This document shows positions 1 through 6,299 of a stretch of DNA of 7,719 bases, piece by piece. This DNA is from Planctomycetaceae bacterium. Its GTDB lineage: Bacteria > Planctomycetota > Planctomycetia > Pirellulales > Pirellulaceae. The notes beneath the pieces were generated by a model. That model did no database searches and was not told where the DNA came from. It saw only the letters and a list, made by a program, of their open reading frames with translations. Each line of letters starts with the position of its first letter. The stretch's first letter is position 1. Location of the stretch: contig NYXM01000091.1 of assembly GCA_002685655.1 (NCBI GenBank), positions 1 to 7,719 on the forward strand. The letters run 5' to 3'. A program made the position numbers and the translations under genes.

Positions 1-146
1 TCCACCCACCACCGACGCGAAACAACTTACGTCGAATCAACACCGAAAATATTTCTAGAAAATCAGATTTGGTCCACTACTGGGGAACTTGGGCTAGCGG
101 GCGGCTGATTTACGTGCAATGGTGCAGATCGCGCCATGCGCCGTCC

Positions 147-701
147 CTATGGGGCAGCACTTTGTCGGCGCATCATCACGATTGAGATTGGGTCGAGTAT
201 TTCAGCCAGTCCTGATTCCGCGATCTCGGTCCCCGTCACATAGTGGCCCGGTTGCATCCAGGCAACGAGTTTGTCCAGGGGTATGTTGAACAGGTCTGCC
301 AGCAGTTGGTCCATCTGTGATTCGAGATGGGCGAAATGGCGCGCCCATTCGGCTGCTTCAGCCAGTTGGACATTTTCTTCACTTTGCCATCGCATGGGAT
401 GAAACAGCAACGCGCTATAAGGGGTAACAAATCGTCGCTGGCAGGCGGCCAGTGGCCATAAGGCTGCCGACGAACACTCGCCAGTGACGATCGCTGTCGC
501 TTGCAACTCGCGAAGGATCACAAGGTTCATCAAAGAGACGGCTGCGTATGGGCTGCCACCGGGCGAATCGAAGTACAGCGTGCAGGGGCCACCTTGGGGG
601 ACTCCCAGCAGCTTGTCGGCAATGTCCGCCACATTGTCCGTCAAATCGCCCATCACGGCAATTTCGACTGGGCCTTCACAATTGGGTTCGGCATCTGACA
701 C
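147..701 (-). CDS. ClpP-like serine protease-fold protein, atypical
   Basis: A 184-residue protein of the ClpP/crotonase fold, probably cytoplasmic because no signal peptide is visible. Seen: the SPGG oxyanion-loop motif at residues 46-49; the nucleophile region GECSSAAL, whose Ser78 aligns with ClpP Ser97; and SALLFHP, whose His101 aligns with the ClpP catalytic His. The C-terminal EIAESGLAEILD (159-170) matches the ClpP EAxxYGLVD end. Oddities: the position of the catalytic Asp in E. coli ClpP (ERDRF) reads QPGHY here, so Asp is Gly152. The roughly 30-residue N-terminal segment that forms the ClpP axial loop is absent. The start is GTG at 699-701, with AAGGCG a few bases upstream; an in-frame stop lies further up and no in-frame ATG comes before it. 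The gene is transcribed away from the GYF_2 gene. Family membership is fairly sure. Peptidase activity and Clp ATPase partnership are doubtful; a ClpP-like paralogue or another peptidase of the same clan is possible. Confidence 0.8.
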   Translation of the reverse strand: MSDAEPNCEGPVEIAVMGDLTDNVADIADKLLGVPQGGPCTLYFDSPGGSPYAAVSLMNLVILRELQATAIVTGECSSAALWPLAACQRRFVTPYSALLFHPMRWQSEENVQLAEAAEWARHFAHLESQMDQLLADLFNIPLDKLVAWMQPGHYVTGTEIAESGLAEILDPISIVMMRRQSAAP

Positions 702-744
702 GGAATTCGCCTTTTCTGCTGGAATAATGGAAGTTCAGCCTGTG

Positions 745-774
745 AAGATACAGCGATGCAGGCTCTCCTGGCAA
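745..774 (-). promoter_or_regulatory. Possible sigma70-like promoter for the ClpP-like gene
   Basis: On the minus strand, TTGCCA (769-774) matches the -35 consensus at five of six bases. It is followed after 18 bp by TATCTT (745-750), four of six to the -10. Transcription would begin about 35-40 bases before the GTG start. The match is weak and could be chance. Confidence 0.28.
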
Positions 775-795
775 GAATGGTTAGAATCACCAATC

Positions 796-823
796 TTCAC
801 ATCGGTAACTCCCAATGTATAAT
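796..823 (+). promoter_or_regulatory. Sigma70-like promoter for the GYF_2 gene
   Basis: TTCACA (796-801, five of six to TTGACA), a 16-bp spacer and a perfect TATAAT (818-823) point rightward. Transcription would start near 830. This puts the upstream in-frame TTG at 829 at or before the first transcribed base, and supports the ATG at 892 with a leader of about 60 bases. Confidence 0.55.
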
Positions 824-891
824 GGACTTTGCTTAACTGCCGCCGCTGCGGACGGCCCCGTTGTTGCACAAGATCGAGCTGGCTTTTTTGC

Positions 892-1608
892 ATGGGCATA
901 CGGTTCTATTGTCCCGAGTGCAGTCGTCGCATGAACGTGAAGACGTTCTTGGCCGGCAAGCGCGGAATCTGCCCGCATTGCGACGCTCGGTGGGAGATTC
1001 CGCTGGAAAGCGAAATTCCTGAAGGGGCTCCCAGGATCCGCCCGAATACTGAGCCCACTGGTACTAAACCCACGGGCCTCACGGCACAGACAGTCGCTGC
1101 GTCGCCAGCCAGTATGGCCGCGGCCAAATCGAATGCGCCCGCCAACGGTGATCCGTTACCTTCATTTGAGGCGATCGCGCCGACCGTTGGAGATCCAATT
1201 GATGCGTCGCCCAATGCAGTTTGGTACGTTCGTCCTGCCTCCGGCGGCGAATTCGGACCGGCAAAGGGTGACGTGATGCGGCGATGGATGCAAGAAGGTC
1301 GCGTCGGCGCAGACTCGATGGTGTGGTGCGAAGGATGGGCGGAGTGGCAGATCGCCGGCCCCATTTTTCCTTCGCTGGCTCCATCCCCAGAACAGCCGAC
1401 GGATCCCGTCGATACGCCAGCTCAGATGGGCGCGGAACCTAAAACGATTGCTGCCCTCGAGTCGATTCAAAAAAAAACGGATAAGTCGAACGGTCGCGTA
1501 GCGCGTCAGCGATCGTCCGCCACTGGAAAATCAATTGCCGCCATCGTGATTCTTGGTTTGATGATTGTCGCTCTATTTGTCGTCTTAATATTTGCCATAC
1601 AGAAATAG
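892..1608 (+). CDS. Zinc-ribbon / GYF_2 domain membrane-anchored protein
   Basis: A 238-residue protein of a type common in planctomycetes. The N-terminus MGIRFYCPEC with CPHC at 27-30 forms a four-cysteine zinc ribbon (Cys7, Cys10, Cys27, Cys30), ending in WEIP. Residues 40-105 are a Pro/Ala/Thr-rich linker. Residues 110-162 are a GYF_2 domain (WYVRP, GEFGP, MRRWMQEGRVGADSMVW, WAEW), a module thought to bind protein partners. A second polar linker leads to a single hydrophobic helix at about 213-236, with only QK after it, so the protein is probably tail-anchored with its domains in the cytoplasm. The frame is open back to a TTG at 829, but that stretch is Arg/Cys-rich and lies at the predicted transcription start. 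The conserved MGIRFYCP start at ATG 892 is preferred; its ribosome site is weak. Its partner and role are unknown. The same frame stays open for 40 codons after the TAG stop. Confidence 0.85.
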   Translation: MGIRFYCPECSRRMNVKTFLAGKRGICPHCDARWEIPLESEIPEGAPRIRPNTEPTGTKPTGLTAQTVAASPASMAAAKSNAPANGDPLPSFEAIAPTVGDPIDASPNAVWYVRPASGGEFGPAKGDVMRRWMQEGRVGADSMVWCEGWAEWQIAGPIFPSLAPSPEQPTDPVDTPAQMGAEPKTIAALESIQKKTDKSNGRVARQRSSATGKSIAAIVILGLMIVALFVVLIFAIQK

Positions 1609-1929
1609 GACTATTTCCTCAAACTGGTCGGTTTGAACGCCACGGTATCCTCGGCCAAGGCAGACTTCCGAAAGTCGATCGGCGCACCAGCCGAAACCGC
1701 CGATACGAAGGAAGAAACCGCCGCGCCGTAGCGTCTGTGGGCGCGAGAGTTTGAACGTACTATCTGCCCATTGCGTTTTCTGCCCGTCTCACGCTTGCTA
1801 GCTGCGCCAGTACTCGCCGCAACTCGCGTCTGTCTCATTCGCCTTGACCCGCGCAGGCGATATTGGCAAACTTCTGTTCCCACGTGCGATGGAAGTTGTT
1901 CGCCTGTTTCGAGACATGGAAGTCTGACG
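1609..1929. other. 321-bp gap; first part open in frame with the preceding gene
   Basis: No complete gene is called here. From 1609 to 1731 the plus strand continues the GYF_2 frame after its amber stop, for 40 sense codons and a second TAG. The deduced peptide (DYFLKLVGLN..., ending ETAAP) has ordinary amino-acid composition, and about 70% of its codons end in G or C. It may be a relic, a readthrough tail or chance. The opposite strand is also open (1611-1883), but that product is Arg/Ser-rich and not convincing. The remainder, 1732-1929, is presumably the leader of the lipoprotein gene. TTGACC at 1844-1849 resembles a -35 box but has no good -10 box after it. Confidence 0.5.
1918..1922 (+). 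promoter_or_regulatory. Ribosome binding site fixing the lipoprotein start
   Basis: GGAAG lies seven bases before the ATG at 1930. It supports this start over the in-frame upstream start at 1771, which would bury the lipoprotein signal about 53 residues inside the protein. Confidence 0.6.
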
Positions 1930-2601
1930 ATGAAAAGACCAATTAGAGTTCTGGCAGTGTTCTTGGCGAGCTACGGGTTGATCGGGTGTCGTCAGCAGGC
2001 GTCTGATTCTGCCGTCGAATCTGCCAACGTCAACAACCCGCCGAACGCAATCGTCGAGACGGACCTGAGTACTTTTGTCAGGCAGGATCTCCCTGATCGG
2101 CAATTGCCCACAGGGCTCACACAAGAAACCCCGCCCGATCAGATTGTTGCCGCATTTCTTGGCGCGTTGCGGAGCGGCGATAGTGGCGTCGCCGAAGCGC
2201 TGCTAACACGCCGCGCGTACGAAGAGACACGTAAACGTGATCTGGCCGTGCGGTCGTTGGGTTCTCCTGAGGCCACATTCAAGATCGGCATCCCCGAGTA
2301 TTTGGGTGCCCACAAGAACGGCGCGCACGTCAACACGACGTGGACCGAGGCACAAACCGGCGCCGGCAACAGCTATGACATCATCTGGGCGCTTCGTCGC
2401 CAGGATTCTGGTTGGCGCGTGGCTGGAATGGGCGCTCAATTGGGGCCTGGTGAGCAGGTCGTGTACTTAAACTTCGAGGACCCTGACGACATGCTGGCCA
2501 AGTGGCGGCAGGCAGACGATGCAGTCATTGCGGGACAAACGCCCGATTCAGGCATCCGCCAGGCTCAGGATCCACAGGCCACTGGCACGCTGCAGCGGTA
2601 A
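1930..2601 (+). CDS. Predicted lipoprotein with NTF2-like appearance
   Basis: A 223-residue exported protein. It starts with a lipoprotein signal: MKRPIR, a hydrophobic stretch (7-18) and the lipobox LIGC with Cys20 as the lipidated residue. Arg21 at the +2 position would favour the outer membrane by the E. coli rule. Residues 21-66 are a polar, probably disordered linker. The folded part (about 67-200) begins PPDQIVAAFLGALRSGD, a helix pattern common at the start of NTF2-like/SnoaL-type domains. It continues with strand-rich segments ending in DIIWALRRQDSGWRVAGM, typical of the last strands of such a fold, and then GPGEQVVYLNFEDPDDM. No catalytic residues are evident. The function is not recognised; a planctomycete-specific envelope protein is the best description. 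It stands alone between two larger gaps, so no operon partner is clear. Confidence 0.8.
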   Translation: MKRPIRVLAVFLASYGLIGCRQQASDSAVESANVNNPPNAIVETDLSTFVRQDLPDRQLPTGLTQETPPDQIVAAFLGALRSGDSGVAEALLTRRAYEETRKRDLAVRSLGSPEATFKIGIPEYLGAHKNGAHVNTTWTEAQTGAGNSYDIIWALRRQDSGWRVAGMGAQLGPGEQVVYLNFEDPDDMLAKWRQADDAVIAGQTPDSGIRQAQDPQATGTLQR

Positions 2602-2745
2602 TGCCTCTTGTCGCATCGCTTCGTTTCACAGCCTCTCCTACGAAGGTCTCGCTCGGTCGATGCGCTTGCAATGGCGTTTCTCGTCAATGAGAATATGGCA
2701 GCCAGTGCGTTCCTATTTCTCACCTTCAATCCAATCGATCCGATC

Positions 2746-3678
2746 ATGACCGCCAAGCCAAATCGCCGCAGTTTCTTTCAGAGCGCTGCTGCCTGTTGCG
2801 TGGGCGCTGCTTTGCCCGGTGCGCTGAGTAGCGTGGCTTCGGGCAGTAGACCGATATTGCGAAATGGATCGCCGAAGTTCAAATTCAGTCTGGCGGCCTA
2901 TAGTTATCGGAGCCTCCTGAAAAAGAAAAATGCTAAAGATGAGAAAGAAGCGAAGCTGAAGCTTTCCGATTTCATCGACGACTGCGCGAAAATGCAATTG
3001 GAAGGGACCGAACTGACCTCGTATTACTTTCCAGACCCGGTGACTCCCGAATACCTTCGTGCGCTCAAGCAGCAGTGTTTTCGCCTGGGGCTCGATGTCT
3101 CCGGTACGGCCGTTGGAAACGACTTTGGACATCCTCCAGGAGAAGAGCGAGACAGACAGATTCACGCACTAAAGAAGTGGATTGACCACGCCGAAATTCT
3201 CGGTGCCCCGGTCATTCGTGTGTTTGCGGGGCATGTCAAGAAAGACATTGCACCCGAGATGGCGCACAAGCTGATGGTCTCCGGCTTGGAGGAGTGTTGC
3301 GATTACGCGGGCCGGCATGGCGTGCACTTGGCACTGGAAAATCATGGTGGACCAACCAGCACGGCGACCGGCCTGCTGGGCTTCGTCAGTGACGTCCAGA
3401 GTCCTTGGTTCGGAGTCAATCTGGATACGGGCAACTTCCACACTGAAGACATTTACGGTGACCTTGCCAAAGTCGCGGCGCACGCAATCAATGTGCAGGT
3501 GAAGGTTGTTGTTAGTGGTCCGAACAGAGTTAAGCAACCGGCGGATTTTCCGCGAATTGCCAAGATCCTGCGCAACGTCAATTATCGCGGCTATATCGTG
3601 CTCGAATATGAAGAGTCAGAAGACCCGCGAACGACGTGCCCCCCGTATATTGAGCAGTTGCGTAAGGCGTTTGCGTGA
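2746..3678 (+). CDS. Tat-exported sugar phosphate isomerase/epimerase-like TIM barrel
   Basis: A 310-residue protein of the xylose isomerase-like TIM barrel family (AP_endonuc_2 type). The N-terminus NRRSFFQSAAA is a twin-arginine signal (Arg7-Arg8) followed by a hydrophobic stretch to about residue 30, so it is probably exported folded. The barrel runs from about 44 (KFKFSLAAYSY) to 310. Residues in metal-ligand positions of this family are Glu198 (LALENHGG), Asp227 (GVNLDTGNF) and Glu287 (IVLEYE). The usual His position in the VHxKD-like strand appears to be Gln251 (INVQVKV). Arg158 (VIRVFAG) lies in the strand that often contacts substrate. The frame extends upstream to a TTG at 2608, but ATG 2746 puts the Tat motif at the very N-terminus. 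No clear ribosome site precedes it. It lies 85 bp ahead of the sulfatase on the same strand, which suggests shared work on a sulfated carbohydrate. The exact substrate is unknown. Confidence 0.85.
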   Translation: MTAKPNRRSFFQSAAACCVGAALPGALSSVASGSRPILRNGSPKFKFSLAAYSYRSLLKKKNAKDEKEAKLKLSDFIDDCAKMQLEGTELTSYYFPDPVTPEYLRALKQQCFRLGLDVSGTAVGNDFGHPPGEERDRQIHALKKWIDHAEILGAPVIRVFAGHVKKDIAPEMAHKLMVSGLEECCDYAGRHGVHLALENHGGPTSTATGLLGFVSDVQSPWFGVNLDTGNFHTEDIYGDLAKVAAHAINVQVKVVVSGPNRVKQPADFPRIAKILRNVNYRGYIVLEYEESEDPRTTCPPYIEQLRKAFA

Positions 3679-3763
3679 CGCCTTTGGGTACGCACCAGCT
3701 TGATCTGACCATCAATGCGTCCGTCGTCCCGCCAACGCAATCTGATTAACAAGGTCGCTCATC

Positions 3764-5212
3764 ATGTACCGTTTCATACTGAGTCTTCTGGTCATCGTCT
3801 TGCCGCTCGTGAGCCGAACGGGGGCAGCCGAGACACGTCCCAACATCGTCTTTGTTTACACGGACGACCAGGCACCTACGGCCGTTGGGATGGTGGGCGA
3901 CTCTCAGTTCAAGACGCCGCACATGGACAGCCTGTTTCGTGATGGCGTACGCTTGGCCAACGCGTTTGTGACGACGCCCGTGTGTAGCCCATCTCGAGCC
4001 GGTTTGATGACCAGCCGGTACAGCAGTGAACTCGCGATTCTCGATTGGATCAATCCAAGTCGTGAGACCGAACATGGTCTCGATCCTGACACGGTGACTT
4101 GGCCCGAGTTGTTGGCTGCCGCGGGCTATAAGACGGGCCTTGTTGGCAAATGGCACCTGGGAACAGCTGATCGTTACCACCCGACACGAACTGGATATGA
4201 CTACTTCATCGGTTTTCGCGCAGGTGGTGCTTCGCCCGTCGATCCAAAACTGGAGAAGGACGGTGTCAGTCGACCGTTCAAGGGCTTTACACCGGACATT
4301 CTGACAGACCATGCGATCGAATTTGTCCGGCAGAATTGCCAGCAGCCGTTCTTGCTGAGCCTGCATTTTCGCGCACCCCATGCACGGTGGTTACCAGTCC
4401 GCGACGAGGATTGGTTGCCTTACAAGGAACTGGATCCACAGATTCCAAATCCCAACTTCGTTGACCTCGATGTTCGACGTGTCAAGCGGATGACGCGCGA
4501 ATACATGGCTAGTGTGGTGAGCGTTGATCGCAACTTGGGGCGGCTTCTTGAGACACTCGATGAACTGGGTTTGCGAGAAAATACTATTGTCATTTTTACC
4601 AGCGACCATGGGTACCACTTGGGCCATCACGGTCTCTGGTACAAAGGGAACGCGCAGTGGCAACTTACCAAACTGCCACCGCAGAAATGGCCGGGAATTG
4701 CTCCCAAGCAGCGTCCAAACCTGTTGGATCAGGCAATTCGTGTTCCCTGCGCGGTGCGCTGGCCAAAGCAGATTAAGGCGGGCACCATGGTCGGGGAAAC
4801 CGTCAGCAATCTTGATTGGTTTCCGACGCTGTTGGCGATGGCTGGGATCGACTTGCCCACATCGGTCAGAATTCGTGGACACAATTTCCTTCCCTTGTTG
4901 CGTGGTGAGAAAATCGAGTGGGACAATCGCCTGTATTGCGAATACAGTATGCGTCACGGGGCGACCACAGATATGCGTGCCGCGCGAACTCCCGATTGGA
5001 AATTGATGATCGATTTTCACAATGTCGGCCGTGAAGAGCTGTACGATCTGCGAAATGATCCCGGCGAAACCCGCGATCTAAGCAGCTCCACCGCTGCCGA
5101 GCATCTGGCCATCAAGGCGCAGCTGGCCGCACGGATTCGAAGCATGATGCGTGAACTTGAAGATCCAGCCCAGAACCCGAAGACAGGTACAGAGAAAGCA
5201 CGCAATCCATGA
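3764..5212 (+). CDS. Secreted formylglycine-dependent sulfatase
   Basis: A 482-residue type I sulfatase hydrolysing sulfate esters, probably on a polysaccharide or its fragments. A signal peptide (MYRFILSLLVIVLPL..., likely cut after GAA at 20-22) sends it out of the cytoplasm. Domain start PNIVFVYTDDQ supplies metal-binding Asp34-Asp35. CSPSRAGLMTSR at 74-85 is the sulfatase signature, in which Cys74 would be converted to formylglycine, with Arg78 in the site. GKWHLG gives Lys129 and His131. His206 lies in FRAPHARW. TSDHGYHLG gives metal-site Asp281 and His282, and Lys294 follows in LWYKG. The C-terminal YDLRNDPGETRDL (427-439) is the typical closing motif. Length is normal for the family. 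AAGG at 3751-3754 precedes the ATG by nine bases. Conversion of Cys74 needs a formylglycine-generating enzyme, which is not encoded here. The subfamily and substrate cannot be named from sequence alone. Confidence 0.95.
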   Translation: MYRFILSLLVIVLPLVSRTGAAETRPNIVFVYTDDQAPTAVGMVGDSQFKTPHMDSLFRDGVRLANAFVTTPVCSPSRAGLMTSRYSSELAILDWINPSRETEHGLDPDTVTWPELLAAAGYKTGLVGKWHLGTADRYHPTRTGYDYFIGFRAGGASPVDPKLEKDGVSRPFKGFTPDILTDHAIEFVRQNCQQPFLLSLHFRAPHARWLPVRDEDWLPYKELDPQIPNPNFVDLDVRRVKRMTREYMASVVSVDRNLGRLLETLDELGLRENTIVIFTSDHGYHLGHHGLWYKGNAQWQLTKLPPQKWPGIAPKQRPNLLDQAIRVPCAVRWPKQIKAGTMVGETVSNLDWFPTLLAMAGIDLPTSVRIRGHNFLPLLRGEKIEWDNRLYCEYSMRHGATTDMRAARTPDWKLMIDFHNVGREELYDLRNDPGETRDLSSSTAAEHLAIKAQLAARIRSMMRELEDPAQNPKTGTEKARNP

Positions 5213-6234
5213 GTACTCGATTCGCCTTCGTCGGCTTCCGACACCCACATATCTTCGACATGTATCGCCGTTGCCAGGCGCACGCAGATATTCGTGTAGT
5301 GGCGTGCTGCGAAGAAGATGCGCCGGCCGCAAAGCAGCTTGCCGAAGCAGGCGAAGTGCAGATTACACATACCGACTACGCGGCCATGCTAGCGAGTGTC
5401 GAGTGCGACGTCGTGGCCGTTGGAGATTGCTATGGACGTCGCGCGGACATTCTGACCACGGCACTGGAAGCTGGGAAGCACGTGATCAGTGACAAGCCAC
5501 TTTGTATTTCGCTGGCTGAACTCGATCGGATCGAAGCGATTGCGGCGGCGCAGTCCCGCGTCATCGGTTGTATGCTTGACATGCGCGACTTGCCCGTCTA
5601 TTTGGGGCTGCGTAAGTTGCTGCAGGTGGATGAAATCGGCGAAGTGCAGGCGGTAAGCTTCGATGGCCAGCACCCTCTTTTGTACGGCCGGCGGCCGATG
5701 TGGTACTTCGAACCTGGGATGCACGGTGGAGTGTTCAACGACATCGCGGTTCACGCAGTTGACTTTATCCCGTGGGCAACGGGCCACCGCATCGACGCTG
5801 TGGTGGCGGCGCGGGCCTGGAATGCCACGGTGACTGAATATCCGCAGTTTCAACAATGCGGGCAGGCGATGTTTCGGCTGGAAAATGGTGCTGGTGTCGT
5901 TTGTGACGTCTCCTATCTGACACCCGATTCGTTTGCCTACGAGATGCCGTTGTATTGGCGATTCACGTTTTGGGGCAGCCAGGGAGTGCTCGAAGCCACC
6001 GCCAACTCCCAGGGTATCACCGTTTACAAGAACGGCGAATCCGAACCGCGTGTCGCGCCTTTGCCAGTGGGTAAACCTGGTGCGTATCTCGATTCATTTC
6101 TGCGCGAGATCAGTGGGCAGCATGACGATCTCCACCTGTCTTCGGCGGATGTCTTGACGGCCGCCCGAACGGCGCTAGCTCTGCAGAAAGTTGCCGATGA
6201 TGGCCAGCTGTGCCAGTTCCTTGACGGAGCCTGA
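5209..6234 (+). CDS. Gfo/Idh/MocA family oxidoreductase
   Basis: A 341-residue NAD(P)-dependent dehydrogenase-like protein, cytoplasmic by its lack of a signal peptide. The N-terminal Rossmann domain (about 1-120) starts RFAFVGFRHPHIFDMY, so the usual GxGxxG loop is GFRHPH. The EKP motif of the family is DKP (Asp95-Lys96-Pro97), with the lysine kept. The C-terminal domain holds GGVFNDIAVHAVDF (173-186), matching the family pattern GGxxxDxxxHxxD with Asp178, His182 and Asp185 as likely catalytic residues. The ATG overlaps the sulfatase stop as ATGA, and no strong ribosome site is present, which argues for translational coupling and a shared transcript. Tandem TGA-TAA stops end it. Likely role: oxidation, reduction or redox-assisted epimerisation of a sugar released by the neighbouring enzymes; this is inferred from context. 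Confidence 0.9.
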   Translation: MSTRFAFVGFRHPHIFDMYRRCQAHADIRVVACCEEDAPAAKQLAEAGEVQITHTDYAAMLASVECDVVAVGDCYGRRADILTTALEAGKHVISDKPLCISLAELDRIEAIAAAQSRVIGCMLDMRDLPVYLGLRKLLQVDEIGEVQAVSFDGQHPLLYGRRPMWYFEPGMHGGVFNDIAVHAVDFIPWATGHRIDAVVAARAWNATVTEYPQFQQCGQAMFRLENGAGVVCDVSYLTPDSFAYEMPLYWRFTFWGSQGVLEATANSQGITVYKNGESEPRVAPLPVGKPGAYLDSFLREISGQHDDLHLSSADVLTAARTALALQKVADDGQLCQFLDGA

Positions 6235-6259
6235 TAATCGGTGTCTCCGCTTTCGTTTA

Positions 6260-6272
6260 CCAAATCGTTTGG
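6260..6272. terminator. Weak hairpin between convergent genes
   Basis: CCAAA-TCG-TTTGG forms a five-pair stem with a three-base loop in the 65-bp gap where the oxidoreductase and the cyclase converge. It could serve either strand, but there is no U-tract and the stem is A/T-rich. It is only a candidate. Confidence 0.22.
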
Positions 6273-6299
6273 CAGGTGACTGATACAACAGTTCGCGCG

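Noticed and set aside
1..108. Plus-strand frame open from the window edge to TGA at 106-108, a possible 3' end of a truncated gene
   Set aside because: Fewer than half of its 35 codons end in G or C, unlike the real genes here, and the peptide shows no recognisable motif. The stretch 1-146 is A/T-rich around 45-70 and is best left as non-coding.
484..822. Plus-strand 112-codon frame opposite the ClpP-like gene
   Set aside because: It lies antisense to a protein with clear ClpP motifs and has no family features of its own.
906..1364. Minus-strand 152-codon frame opposite the GYF_2 gene
   Set aside because: The opposite strand encodes a zinc ribbon and a GYF_2 domain; this frame is its mirror and has low-complexity composition.
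1611..1883. Minus-strand 90-codon frame in the gap after the GYF_2 gene
   Set aside because: Its first half is strongly Arg/Ser-rich, it has no motif, and it may be a mirror of the plus-strand frame discussed above.
2666..2696. TTGCAA followed by GAATAT as a promoter for the epimerase-like gene
   Set aside because: The spacer is 19 bp and the -10 matches only three of six bases, no better than chance.
3746..4381. Minus-strand 211-codon frame opposite the sulfatase
   Set aside because: The sulfatase signature and metal residues on the plus strand leave no doubt which strand codes.
4391..5020. Minus-strand 209-codon frame opposite the sulfatase
   Set aside because: Mirror of the sulfatase C-terminal half; no domain recognised.
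5389..5856. Minus-strand 155-codon frame opposite the oxidoreductase
   Set aside because: Mirror of conserved Gfo/Idh/MocA coding sequence; His/Arg-rich with no motif.
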